From: Bradyrhizobium sp. CSS354 | GTDB taxonomy: Bacteria > Pseudomonadota > Alphaproteobacteria > Rhizobiales > Xanthobacteraceae | Length of the DNA stretch: 64,000 bases | Direction: 5' to 3' | NCBI RefSeq assembly: GCF_029051725.1 | Contig: NZ_JAACFU010000006.1 | Location: 310,001 to 374,000 of the forward strand | Shown: positions 1-6,838 of the stretch, in pieces | How the letters are laid out: the number at the start of each line of letters is the position of its first letter | How positions within the stretch are numbered: the stretch's first letter is position 1 | Position numbers and translations under genes: made by a program | Notes under the pieces: model-generated | What the model was told of the DNA's origin: nothing | The model's database searches: none | Seen by the model: the letters and a program-made list of their open reading frames with translations, nothing else

Positions 1-754
1 TGAAGGCGAGGCCGCCGACGAGGTTGCCGAGCACGGTCGGGATCTCGTTCCAGATCAAATAGTCCATGATCGAGAACTTCGCGTGCAGCATCAGGCCGGA
101 GGGGAACAGGAACATGTTCACGACGGAATGCTCGAACACCATGTAGAAGAACACCAGGATCGGCATCCACATCGCGATGACCTTGCCGGGGACCGAGGTC
201 GAGATCATGGCGCCGACGACGCCGGTCGAGACCATCCAGTTGCAGAGCATTCCGCGCAGGAACAGCGTCGCCATACCGGCGGCACCATGCGCGGCGTAGC
301 CCAGCGTTCGGCCTTCGCCGATATTGCCGATGGCTGCACCGACCTTGTCGGGATCTTGCGTGAAGCCGAAGGTCGTGACGAAGGCCATCATGAAGGCCAC
401 GGTGAAGGCGCCGGCGAAGTTGCCGACGAATACGAGGCCCCAGTTGCGCAGCACGCCGCCGAAGGTGACGCCGGGGCGCTTGTCGATCAGGGCGAGCGGG
501 GAGAGCACGAACACGCCGGTCAGGAGGTCGAACCCCAGCAGATACAGCATGACAAAGCCGACCGGGAACAGCAGCGCGCCGACCAGCGGCTGCCCCGTGT
601 TCACGTTGATCGTGACGGCGAACCATGCCGCCAGCGCCAGGATAGCGCCGGCCATATAGGCCCGGATGATGGTATCCCGGGTGGACATGAAGACTTTGGA
701 CTCGCCCGCATCCACCATCTTGGTGACGAATTCCGAAGGCGCGAGATACGACAT
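1..754 (-). CDS. Formate/nitrite transporter (FNT) family channel, 3' end cut by window edge
   Basis: The reading frame is open from the ATG at 754 to the left edge (251 codons), so the C-terminus is missing. The translation is a hydrophobic, glycine-rich protein with about six membrane segments. It begins MSYLAPSEFVTKMVDAG and contains GALLFPVGFVMLYLLGFDLLTG and repeated NW/GNF motifs typical of FocA/NirC-family pentameric channels (usually about 270 residues). These channels move formate, nitrite or related small anions across the inner membrane. AAGGAA at 760-765 (minus strand) is a good ribosome binding site for this start. The gene is divergent from the nitrate transporter operon and shares its NtrC-type control region, so nitrite transport is the more likely role than formate. 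The substrate is inference; the family call is secure. Confidence 0.85.
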   Translation of the reverse strand, partial: MSYLAPSEFVTKMVDAGESKVFMSTRDTIIRAYMAGAILALAAWFAVTINVNTGQPLVGALLFPVGFVMLYLLGFDLLTGVFVLSPLALIDKRPGVTFGGVLRNWGLVFVGNFAGAFTVAFMMAFVTTFGFTQDPDKVGAAIGNIGEGRTLGYAAHGAAGMATLFLRGMLCNWMVSTGVVGAMISTSVPGKVIAMWMPILVFFYMVFEHSVVNMFLFPSGLMLHAKFSIMDYLIWNEIPTVLGNLVGGLAF

Positions 755-960
755 CGATGTTCCTTTTGCTTCGTAAGAGAGATCGAGACGCCCTGAGTGC
801 GCCGCTGAAAGTTATTGGCCGTGCGGGGTGTCTGCCGCGCGTGGGCCGGGGGATTTGGAAGCCTTGGGATTGCGTCACGACGACCGAGTCGAGGAGGGCC
901 GCGAAGCAGTTGAGCTTCCGGGATGCAGCCGCCAGCGCCTGCATCAGTGCGGCAAGCCGC

Positions 961-974
961 AGTCTTCGTTGACC
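961..974 (-). promoter_or_regulatory. Possible NasT/ANTAR-type hexaloop hairpin at the 5' end of the FNT transcript
   Basis: On the minus strand GGTC (974-971), loop AACGAA, GACT (964-961) can form three Watson-Crick pairs plus a G-U pair. The loop is six bases with A first and G fourth. It starts at the +1 expected from the -24/-12 element at 985-1000. The stem is short. It is reported mainly because the nrtA and narK leaders have a similar hairpin at the same place. Confidence 0.4.
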
Positions 975-984
975 CAAACCGGAA

Positions 985-1000
985 TGCAAGTTGCGTGCCG
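985..1000 (-). promoter_or_regulatory. Sigma-54 (-24/-12) promoter for the FNT channel gene
   Basis: The minus strand reads CGGCACGCAACTTGCA. Against the consensus TGGCACG-N4-TTGCW only the first T differs, and the GG and GC dinucleotides are exactly 10 bp apart. The predicted start is near 974, giving a leader of about 220 nt. NtrC-like sites lie about 115-135 bp upstream. Confidence 0.7.
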
Positions 1001-1094
1001 TGTGTTGGACTCTTGAAATGCAAGCAATATCAATCTGATAGAGCTTTGGCTGGCCCGGCTTTTGCGCGTGGCGCGGCCTTTTCCTTGAGCTGCT

Positions 1095-1127
1095 GCACAA
1101 CTGTTGTGCGTCGCACAATTGTTGGGC
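1095..1127. promoter_or_regulatory. Two tandem NtrC-like binding sites serving both divergent promoters
   Basis: Site 1 at 1095-1109 is GCAC-AACTGTT-GTGC, a full match to the NtrC pattern GCAC-N7-GTGC with nearly perfect dyad symmetry. Site 2 at 1113-1127 is GCAC-AATTGTT-GGGC, a 7/8 match. Their centres are 18 bp apart. The midpoint of the pair (1111) is also the midpoint between the -12 elements of the two outward-facing sigma-54 promoters (about 986 and 1235), so each promoter sees the enhancers at the same distance. NtrC binding is inferred from the pattern. Confidence 0.65.
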
Positions 1128-1221
1128 AAGCCGCAAATTTCGCGAGCGGAATAGGCCTGCGACAGACTGGCGCATCGTTCCTAACACACTGATGTTGGGT
1201 CGTTTTCTGCGCTGTGGCGCT

Positions 1222-1237
1222 TGGCATGAAGCTTGAA
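1222..1237 (+). promoter_or_regulatory. Sigma-54 (-24/-12) promoter for nrtABC
   Basis: TGGCATGAAGCTTGAA matches TGGCACG-N4-TTGCW except for T for C in the -24 box and GA for GC at -12; the spacing is correct. The narK promoter candidate carries the same GA variant. The predicted start is near 1248, two bases before the hexaloop hairpin at 1250, giving a leader of about 173 nt. Confidence 0.55.
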
Positions 1238-1249
1238 TAGTTCCAGGCC

Positions 1250-1404
1250 GACGCCATTGAAGCCGTCCCGCGAGACTTCTCATCCGAATTGCCGACGCCA
1301 CCAGACGGGGGTCTCCCCGTCGCGCGTTCGCATGCGCTGCTTCAGGCGTCGCCGGACGGACGGGCTGCTCGTGTGCACTGACACAATCATTCTGCAACGA
1401 CGCA
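1250..1404 (+). promoter_or_regulatory. nrtA leader RNA with ANTAR/NasT-like hexaloop hairpins
   Basis: Three structures can be seen. GACGCC-ATTGAA-GCCGTC at 1250-1267 is a six-pair stem with one internal C-C mismatch and a six-base loop with A1 and G4. GACGGGG-GTCT-CCCCGTC at 1304-1321 is a perfect 7-bp hairpin. TGC-AACGAC-GCA at 1393-1404 has another A1/G4 hexaloop but only three pairs. A GCCACC motif lies 47 nt after the start of the first hairpin and recurs 48 nt into the narK leader structure. ANTAR-domain antiterminators are known to bind paired hexaloops of this type. I do not see a U-rich terminator tail, so how termination would occur is unclear. Confidence 0.55.
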
Positions 1405-1420
1405 AAGGACGATACCGCCT

Positions 1421-2740
1421 ATGACCAAGCGCACCCGCCGGCCGTCGGACACTGGCCTTAGCCGCCGTCAATTGTTGAAGGCCGCTGGCTCGACCGCCGC
1501 ACTCCTGGCCGCCGTAAAACTGAATTTCCCCGCCGGCGCCTTCGCGCAGGACGCCGGCCCGGAGGTCAAGGGCGCCAAGCTCGGCTTCATCGCGCTGAGC
1601 GATGCCGGTCCCTTGTTCGTCGCCAAGGACAAGGGCCTGTTCGCCAAATACGGCATGCCTGACACCGACGTGCAGAAGCAGGCCTCCTGGGGCACCACGC
1701 GCGACAATCTCGTGCTCGGCTCCGAAGGCAACGGCATCGACGGCGCGCATATCCTGACCCCGATGCCGTATCTGATCTCGGCCGGCAAGGTGACGCAGAA
1801 CAACCAGCCGACGCCGATGTACATCCTGGCGCGGCTCAATCTCGACAGCCAGTGCATCTCCGTTGCCAGTGAATATGCCGACCTGAAGCTCGGCGTCGAC
1901 GCCACGCCCTTCAAGGCGGCGCTGGAGAAGAAGAAGGCCTCGGGCAAGGCCGTGAAGGCCGCGATGACCTTCCCCGGCGGCACGCATGACCTCTGGATCC
2001 GCTATTGGCTTGCCGCCGGCGGCATCGATCCGGACAAGGACATCGAGACCATCGTGGTGCCGCCGGCGCAGATGGTGGCCAACATGAAGGTCGGCACGAT
2101 GGACTGCTTCTGCGTCGGCGAGCCCTGGAACCTGCAGCTGATCCACCAGAACATCGGCTACACCGCGATCACGACCGGCGAGCTCTGGAACAAGCACCCG
2201 GAAAAATCCTTCGGCATGCGCGCCGCCTTCGTCGACAAATATCCGAAGGCCGCCAAGGCGCTGCTGATGGCGGTGATGGAAGCGCAGCAGTGGTCCGACA
2301 AGGCCGAGAACAAGGCCGAGCTTGCCGCCATCATGGGCAAGCGGCAGTGGATGAACTGCCCTGTCGAAGACGTGCTCGACCGCACCGCCGGCAAGTTCGA
2401 CTACGGCCTTCCCGGCAAGGTGGTCGAGAATTCGCCGCACATCATGAAGTACTGGCGCGACTTCGCCTCCTATCCGTTCCAGAGCCACGACCTCTGGTTC
2501 CTCACCGAGGACATTCGCTGGGGCAAGTACGAGGCGAATTTCGACACCAAGGCGCTGATTGCCAAGGTCAACCGCGAAGACATGTGGCGCGACGCGGCCA
2601 AGACGCTCGGCATCGCAAGCGCGGAGATCCCGACCTCCACCTCGCGCGGCAAGGAGACGTTCTTCGACGGCAAGGTGTTCGATCCGGAAAATCCGGCTGC
2701 CTATCTGAAGTCGCTCGCGATCAAGCGCGTCGAAGTCTGA
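1421..2740 (+). CDS. nrtA: ABC nitrate transporter, periplasmic substrate-binding protein NrtA
   Basis: This 439-residue protein belongs to the NrtA/CmpA family, which binds nitrate or nitrite in the periplasm and delivers it to the NrtB permease. Residues 14-20 (SRRQLLK) followed by a hydrophobic stretch and AFAQ near 40-43 form a twin-arginine (Tat) signal. The rest has the family pattern: GFIALSDAGPLFVAKDKGLF near the mature N-terminus, and the central TMDCFCVGEPWN and GIDGAHILTPMPY regions. It is the first gene of nrtABC and is followed by nrtB after 60 bp. The start codon ATGACCAAG resembles that of narK, and both genes have related leaders with a sigma-54 type promoter. Function is secure by family and by context with narK and nasC. 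Confidence 0.93.
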   Translation: MTKRTRRPSDTGLSRRQLLKAAGSTAALLAAVKLNFPAGAFAQDAGPEVKGAKLGFIALSDAGPLFVAKDKGLFAKYGMPDTDVQKQASWGTTRDNLVLGSEGNGIDGAHILTPMPYLISAGKVTQNNQPTPMYILARLNLDSQCISVASEYADLKLGVDATPFKAALEKKKASGKAVKAAMTFPGGTHDLWIRYWLAAGGIDPDKDIETIVVPPAQMVANMKVGTMDCFCVGEPWNLQLIHQNIGYTAITTGELWNKHPEKSFGMRAAFVDKYPKAAKALLMAVMEAQQWSDKAENKAELAAIMGKRQWMNCPVEDVLDRTAGKFDYGLPGKVVENSPHIMKYWRDFASYPFQSHDLWFLTEDIRWGKYEANFDTKALIAKVNREDMWRDAAKTLGIASAEIPTSTSRGKETFFDGKVFDPENPAAYLKSLAIKRVEV

Positions 2741-2800
2741 TGGAGCTAGCGGCCGCCTCCGGGCGGCCGCATCGCCTTTTGCAGCCGGAGAGATATTGCG

Positions 2801-3697
2801 ATGAACATGCCCGCCACGAAGATCGAGGTTGAGACGGCGAAGCCCGCGAGCGCTGCCGCGCCGGTCGTCGCGATGACACCGAAGCGACCGCCGCGTTCGG
2901 AGACTTACGCGCGGATGGCGCGGGAGACCGCCGTGCGCGTCATCCCGCCGCTGGTCGTGATCGCGCTCTTGCTTCTGGTGTGGGAGCTGGTCTGCCGTCG
3001 CGCCGGCTCGGCACTGCCGCCGCCGTCGAAGGTCTTCAAGGATACCAAGGAGCTGATCCTCGATCCGTTCTTCGATCACGGCGGCATCGACAAGGGGCTG
3101 TTCTGGCACCTCTCCGCCAGCCTCCAGCGCGTCGCCTTCGGCTATTCGCTCTCGGCGATTGCCGGCATCGCGCTTGGCGTGCTGGTCGGGCAATCGGTCT
3201 GGGCGATGCGCGGGCTCGATCCGCTGTTCCAGGTCTTGCGCACGATCCCGCCGCTGGCCTGGCTGCCGCTGTCGCTCGCCGCGTTCCGCGACGGCCAGCC
3301 GTCGGCGATCTTCGTGATCTTCATCACCTCGATTTGGCCGATCATCATCAACACCGCGGTCGGCGTCCGCAACATCCCGCAGGACTACCGCAACGTCGCC
3401 GCGGTGGTGCAGCTCAACCCGCTCGAATTCTTCGCCAAGATCATGATCCCGGCGGCCGCGCCCTACATCTTCACGGGGCTTCGCATCGGCATCGGGCTGT
3501 CCTGGCTTGCGATCGTCGCCGCGGAAATGCTGATCGGCGGCGTCGGCATCGGCTTCTTCATCTGGGACGCCTGGAATTCCTCGCATATCAGCGAGATCAT
3601 CCTGGCACTGTTTTATGTCGGCATCATCGGCTTCGTGCTCGACCGCCTGATCGCGGGCGCCGGCAAGATCGTCACCCGCGGCACCGCGCTGAACTGA
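2801..3697 (+). CDS. nrtB: ABC nitrate transporter permease NrtB
   Basis: The 298-residue protein has a cytoplasmic N-terminal extension of about 45 residues and then a binding-protein-dependent transport permease domain with about six membrane helices. The EAA-type loop is visible around NVAAVVQLNPLEFFAKIMIP, close to residues 200-220, where the ATPase docks. It forms the inner-membrane channel for the nitrate ABC importer. It sits between nrtA and nrtC; only 10 bp separate it from nrtC. GGAGAG about 8 bases upstream of the ATG supports the start. NitT/TauT permeases are alike, so nitrate specificity is taken from the operon. Confidence 0.92.
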   Translation: MNMPATKIEVETAKPASAAAPVVAMTPKRPPRSETYARMARETAVRVIPPLVVIALLLLVWELVCRRAGSALPPPSKVFKDTKELILDPFFDHGGIDKGLFWHLSASLQRVAFGYSLSAIAGIALGVLVGQSVWAMRGLDPLFQVLRTIPPLAWLPLSLAAFRDGQPSAIFVIFITSIWPIIINTAVGVRNIPQDYRNVAAVVQLNPLEFFAKIMIPAAAPYIFTGLRIGIGLSWLAIVAAEMLIGGVGIGFFIWDAWNSSHISEIILALFYVGIIGFVLDRLIAGAGKIVTRGTALN

Positions 3698-3707
3698 AGG
3701 GAAGCAC

Positions 3708-4502
3708 ATGACCGCTTATCTGAAGCTCGACCACATCGACAAGATCTTTACGCGCGGCGCGGCCTCCACGGAGGTGCTGAAGGATATCAATCTCACCATC
3801 GAGAAGGGCGAATACGTCTCGATCATCGGCCATTCCGGTTGCGGGAAGTCGACCCTGCTCAACATCATCGCAGGCCTGACCAACGCCACCACCGGCGGCG
3901 TGCTGCTGGAGAACCGCGAGGTGAACTCGCCGGGACCCGACCGCGCGGTGGTGTTCCAGAACCACAGTCTGCTGCCGTGGCTGACCGTGTACGAGAACGT
4001 CCGGCTCGGCGTCGACAAGGTCTTTGCCAAAACCAAGAAGCGCGCCGAACGCGACGCCTGGGTCATGCACAATCTCAACCTCGTGCAGATGGCCCATGCC
4101 AAAGACAAGCGGCCTTCGGAAATCTCCGGCGGCATGAAGCAGCGCGTCGGCATTGCCCGCGCGCTTGCCATGGAGCCGAAAGTGTTGCTGCTCGACGAGC
4201 CTTTCGGCGCGCTCGACGCACTGACCCGCGCGCATTTGCAGGATTCGGTGATGGCGCTGCATCAGAAGCTCGGCAACACTATTTTGATGATCACCCATGA
4301 CGTCGACGAGGCGGTGCTGTTGTCCGACCGCATCGTCATGATGACGAACGGCCCGAGCGCGCGCATCGGCGAGGTGCTGGAGGTGCCGCTGGCGCGTCCT
4401 CGCAAGCGGCTCGAGCTCGCGACCAACACCACTTATCTGAAGTGCCGGCAGCGCGTGCTCGAATTCCTCTACGAGCGTCATCGCTTCGTCGAAGCCGCGT
4501 AA
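3708..4502 (+). CDS. nrtC: ABC nitrate transporter ATP-binding protein
   Basis: The 264-residue ATPase powers NrtAB. Walker A is GHSGCGKST at residues 41-49, followed by the Q-loop (VVFQNHSLLPW), the signature SGGMKQRVGIARAL and Walker B VLLLDEPFGALD, with the switch histidine in MITHDVDEA. It lacks the C-terminal NrtA-like sensor domain found on cyanobacterial NrtC, so in length and make-up it is nearer NrtD or CmpD. The Bradyrhizobium literature uses nrtC for the third gene of this operon. It ends 340 bp before narK, in a gap holding a separate promoter. Confidence 0.92.
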   Translation: MTAYLKLDHIDKIFTRGAASTEVLKDINLTIEKGEYVSIIGHSGCGKSTLLNIIAGLTNATTGGVLLENREVNSPGPDRAVVFQNHSLLPWLTVYENVRLGVDKVFAKTKKRAERDAWVMHNLNLVQMAHAKDKRPSEISGGMKQRVGIARALAMEPKVLLLDEPFGALDALTRAHLQDSVMALHQKLGNTILMITHDVDEAVLLSDRIVMMTNGPSARIGEVLEVPLARPRKRLELATNTTYLKCRQRVLEFLYERHRFVEAA

Positions 4503-4551
4503 ACGCGCCACCGACAGGCGGCTAACGCAACGCCTAATTTTGAATCATCAA

Positions 4552-4584
4552 GCTCAATCCTTGTGCGGCGCACAGGGATTGAGC
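4552..4584. terminator. Strong hairpin at the end of nrtABC
   Basis: A 14-bp stem (4552-4565 with 4571-4584, one G-U pair in RNA) encloses the loop CGGCG, 50 bp after the nrtC stop. There is no T-run after it on either strand, so it is not a classical intrinsic terminator. It could protect the 3' end or mark Rho-assisted termination. Confidence 0.4.
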
Positions 4585-4589
4585 GAATC

Positions 4590-4604
4590 GCAAAATTTGC
4601 GTGC
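4590..4604. promoter_or_regulatory. NtrC-like site upstream of narK
   Basis: GCAA-AATTTGC-GTGC matches GCAC-N7-GTGC at 7 of 8 fixed positions and overlaps the palindrome CGCAAA-A-TTTGCG (4589-4601). It lies about 75-90 bp upstream of the -24/-12 element at 4679-4694, a usual enhancer distance. Confidence 0.4.
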
Positions 4605-4678
4605 GAAATAGTGCTGCGAAAATTCGGAGCACTTCGAACAAGCTTCTGAATTTCCTGCGTTTCCGGAATGCGCGCAGT

Positions 4679-4694
4679 TGGCACGGAAATTGAA
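4679..4694 (+). promoter_or_regulatory. Sigma-54 (-24/-12) promoter for narK-bjgb-flp-nasC
   Basis: TGGCACGGAAATTGAA has a perfect -24 half (TGGCACG), correct spacing and GA in place of GC at -12, the same variant as upstream of nrtA. The predicted start is near 4705, one base before the hexaloop hairpin at 4706. Confidence 0.6.
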
Positions 4695-4705
4695 ACACCA
4701 ATCGC

Positions 4706-4817
4706 GACGCCAACGACGACGTCCCTCAACATCATCAATCAGCATCGTAACTCGCCACCGGGGGTGAAGCCTCGGAGCGCGCCTCCGTGGCCGGAGGCTG
4801 AGCCTGCAACGACGCAG
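4706..4817 (+). promoter_or_regulatory. narK leader RNA with two AACGAC hexaloop hairpins (NasT/ANTAR-like)
   Basis: GACGCC-AACGAC-GACGTC at 4706-4723 is a six-pair stem with one internal C-A mismatch. CTGC-AACGAC-GCAG at 4804-4817 is a perfect 4-bp stem. Both have the identical hexaloop AACGAC, with A first and G fourth. Between them GCCTCCG-TGGC-CGGAGGC (4781-4798) forms a 7-bp hairpin, which competes with CGGAG (4773-4777) pairing to CTCCG (4783-4787). This is the mutually exclusive arrangement expected of an antitermination leader. The 13-mer CTGCAACGACGCA (4804-4816) recurs in the nrtA leader at 1392-1404. Confidence 0.55.
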
Positions 4818-4842
4818 CGGTGAGCCTGGAAGGGATTCTGCA

Positions 4843-6222
4843 ATGACCAAGAGTCGGACTTGGATTTCAGACTGGCGCCCCGAAGATGAGGCGTTCTGGA
4901 ATGCGACTGGCAAGACTATCGCGCGACGCAACCTGATCTGGTCGATCGTGGCCGAACATATCGGCTTCTCGGTCTGGCTGATCTGGAGCATCGTCACCAC
5001 CAAGCTGCCGCAGGCGGGCTTCCACTACACCACCGACCAGCTATTCCAGCTCGTCGCGGTGCCCGGGCTGATCGGCGCGTTGATGCGCTTTCCCTACACC
5101 TTCGCGGTGACGACCTTCGGCGGTCGCAACTGGACCATCTTCAGTGCGGCGATCCTGTTCATTCCGACGCTCTCGCTCGCCTATTTCGTCGGCCAGCCGG
5201 ACACGCCGTTCTGGCTGATGCTGCTGATTGCCTCGACCGCTGGTCTCGGCGGTGGAAATTTTGCTTCCAGCATGACCAATATTTCGTTCTTCTTCCCCGA
5301 CCGGATGAAGGGGTGGGCGCTCGGACTGAATGCGGCCGGCGGCAATATCGGCGTCTCCAGCGTGCAGCTGTTGACCCCGATCCTGATGACGCTCGCCGTC
5401 ATCAACCTGTTCCAGGCAACTCCTGTTGACGGTGTTTTCCTGCAAAACGCCGGCCTGATGTGGGTGCTGCCGATCGCGATCGCGGTGTTCGGCGCAGTGT
5501 TCTTCATGAATAACCTGACCACGGCCAAGTCGTCGATCAGGAACCAGCTCGCCGTGGTCAAGCGCAAACACACCTGGATCATGGCGTATCTCTATATCGG
5601 CACGTTCGGCTCCTTCATCGGCTACTCGGCTGCATTTCCGCTCTTGATCAAGACCCAGTTCCCGCAAGTCACCATTGCGATCGCGTTCCTGGGACCGCTG
5701 GTCGGTTCGCTGTCGCGGCCGCTCGGCGGCTGGCTTGCCGACAGGATCGGCGGCTCGGTCATCACGTTCTGGAATTTCATCGTGATGGCAGGCGCGACGA
5801 TCGGCGTGCTCTATTTCGTCGGACACAAGGATTTCATCGGCTTCCTGTCGATGTTCCTGGTCCTGTTCGTGACGACGGGAATCGGCAACGGTTCGACCTA
5901 CCGCATGATCCCCTCGATCTTCCGCGAGCAGAATTTGTTCAGGGTGCGCGGCAAGGGCGATGCGGAGCGCGCGGTCGCCTTGAAGACGGCGAGCATCGAG
6001 AGCGGTGCTGCGGTCGGCTTCATCGGCGCGGTCGGCGCTGTCGGCGGCTATCTGATCCCGACCGGGTTCGGCAAGTCGATCGCGCTGACCGGCGGGCCGC
6101 AGCTCGCGCTCGCGATCTATCTCGGCTTCTACGCCTCCTGCCTCGCGCTGACCTGGTGGTTCTATCTGCGTCGCAGCCCGCAGGGCGAAGGCGCGTCAAG
6201 CCTCGCCGGAGCAAGGGTGTAG
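4843..6222 (+). CDS. narK: Nitrate/nitrite MFS transporter NarK
   Basis: This 459-residue MFS protein has about 12 membrane helices. It carries both nitrate signature motifs: GLGGGNFASSM followed by SFFFP (residues about 134-152) and GIGNGSTYRMIPSIF (about 346-360). The MFS loop motif is seen as RPLGGWLADRIGG. NarK proteins import nitrate, export nitrite or exchange the two. In Bradyrhizobium this gene heads the narK-bjgb-flp-nasC transcript and is reported as a nitrite exporter that keeps the cytoplasm from nitrite poisoning. Here it has its own sigma-54-type promoter and leader, separate from nrtABC. A 178-bp gap with a palindromic repeat follows before the globin gene. Confidence 0.93.
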   Translation: MTKSRTWISDWRPEDEAFWNATGKTIARRNLIWSIVAEHIGFSVWLIWSIVTTKLPQAGFHYTTDQLFQLVAVPGLIGALMRFPYTFAVTTFGGRNWTIFSAAILFIPTLSLAYFVGQPDTPFWLMLLIASTAGLGGGNFASSMTNISFFFPDRMKGWALGLNAAGGNIGVSSVQLLTPILMTLAVINLFQATPVDGVFLQNAGLMWVLPIAIAVFGAVFFMNNLTTAKSSIRNQLAVVKRKHTWIMAYLYIGTFGSFIGYSAAFPLLIKTQFPQVTIAIAFLGPLVGSLSRPLGGWLADRIGGSVITFWNFIVMAGATIGVLYFVGHKDFIGFLSMFLVLFVTTGIGNGSTYRMIPSIFREQNLFRVRGKGDAERAVALKTASIESGAAVGFIGAVGAVGGYLIPTGFGKSIALTGGPQLALAIYLGFYASCLALTWWFYLRRSPQGEGASSLAGARV

Positions 6223-6270
6223 AGCATGATCCGGAAAAGTGTGCAGCGGTTTTCCGGCAAGATCATGCTC
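6222..6270. repeat. 49-bp palindromic repeat element between narK and bjgb
   Basis: The ends GAGCATGATC and GATCATGCTC are perfect 10-bp inverted repeats, and inside them GGAAAA pairs partly with TTTTCC around a GTGTGCAGCG centre. Elements of this form are common between genes in Bradyrhizobium and relatives. It begins at the last base of the narK stop codon, so the mRNA would carry a hairpin there that could affect the relative level of narK and the downstream genes. Confidence 0.7.
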
Positions 6271-6399
6271 AAAGGATAGAGACTTGGTACGAATCTCGCT
6301 TCTCCCCGTACGCGGGAAGAAGCATTGCCCGACAGTTTGACAATGAACCTGGTTCGCAATGGCGCGCACCAAGGCAAACCCAACAGGCAGGAGAACATC

Positions 6400-6828
6400 A
6401 TGACGCCAGAACAGATCACCCTCGTCCAACAGAGCTTTGCCAAGGTCGCGCCGATTTCCGCGCAGGCCGCGGTGCTGTTCTACGATCGCCTGTTCGAGGT
6501 GGCGCCATCCGTGCGCGCGATGTTTCCCGAGGACATGACCGAGCAGCGCAAGAAGCTGATGGGCATGCTCGCCGCCGTCGTCGGCGGTCTGTCGAACCTG
6601 GACTCGATTCTTCCCGCGGCCTCGGCGCTTGCAAAGCGTCACGTCGCATACGGCGCCAAGGCCGAGCACTACCCCGTGGTCGGCGCGACCTTGCTGTGGA
6701 CCCTAGAGAAGGGGCTCGGCGAGGCCTGGACGCCCGAACTCGCGACCGCCTGGATCGACGCCTATGGCGTGTTGTCCGGCTACATGATTTCCGAGGCCTA
6801 CGGCGCACAGCCGCAGGCCGCCGAATAG
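6400..6828 (+). CDS. bjgb: Single-domain bacterial haemoglobin (Bjgb)
   Basis: The 142-residue protein has a globin domain only, of the flavohaemoglobin type but without a reductase domain. Tyr28 in FYDRLF fits the B10 distal pocket position and His81 in AKRHVAYG fits the proximal haem ligand. Such globins bind O2 and NO and act as NO dioxygenases when given a reductase. In Bradyrhizobium Bjgb works with the neighbouring FAD protein Flp to remove NO made from nitrite during nitrate assimilation. The ATG at 6400 is chosen because GGAG lies just upstream and the globin fold begins at once; an upstream in-frame ATG at 6325 would add 25 unrelated residues. flp starts 10 bp after the stop. Confidence 0.92.
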   Translation: MTPEQITLVQQSFAKVAPISAQAAVLFYDRLFEVAPSVRAMFPEDMTEQRKKLMGMLAAVVGGLSNLDSILPAASALAKRHVAYGAKAEHYPVVGATLLWTLEKGLGEAWTPELATAWIDAYGVLSGYMISEAYGAQPQAAE

Positions 6829-6838
6829 GAGATGCGTT

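Noticed and set aside
1051-1066. TGGCCCGGCTTTTGCG on the plus strand as the nrtA sigma-54 promoter
   Set aside because: It matches the consensus well, but it lies upstream of the NtrC-like sites. It would give a leader near 345 nt and has no hexaloop hairpin at the predicted +1. The element at 1222-1237 fits all three constraints.
1280-3709. 809-codon open frame on the minus strand
   Set aside because: It is the antisense shadow of nrtA and nrtB. Its translation is rich in Arg, Asp, His and Gly with no domain, as expected in high-GC DNA.
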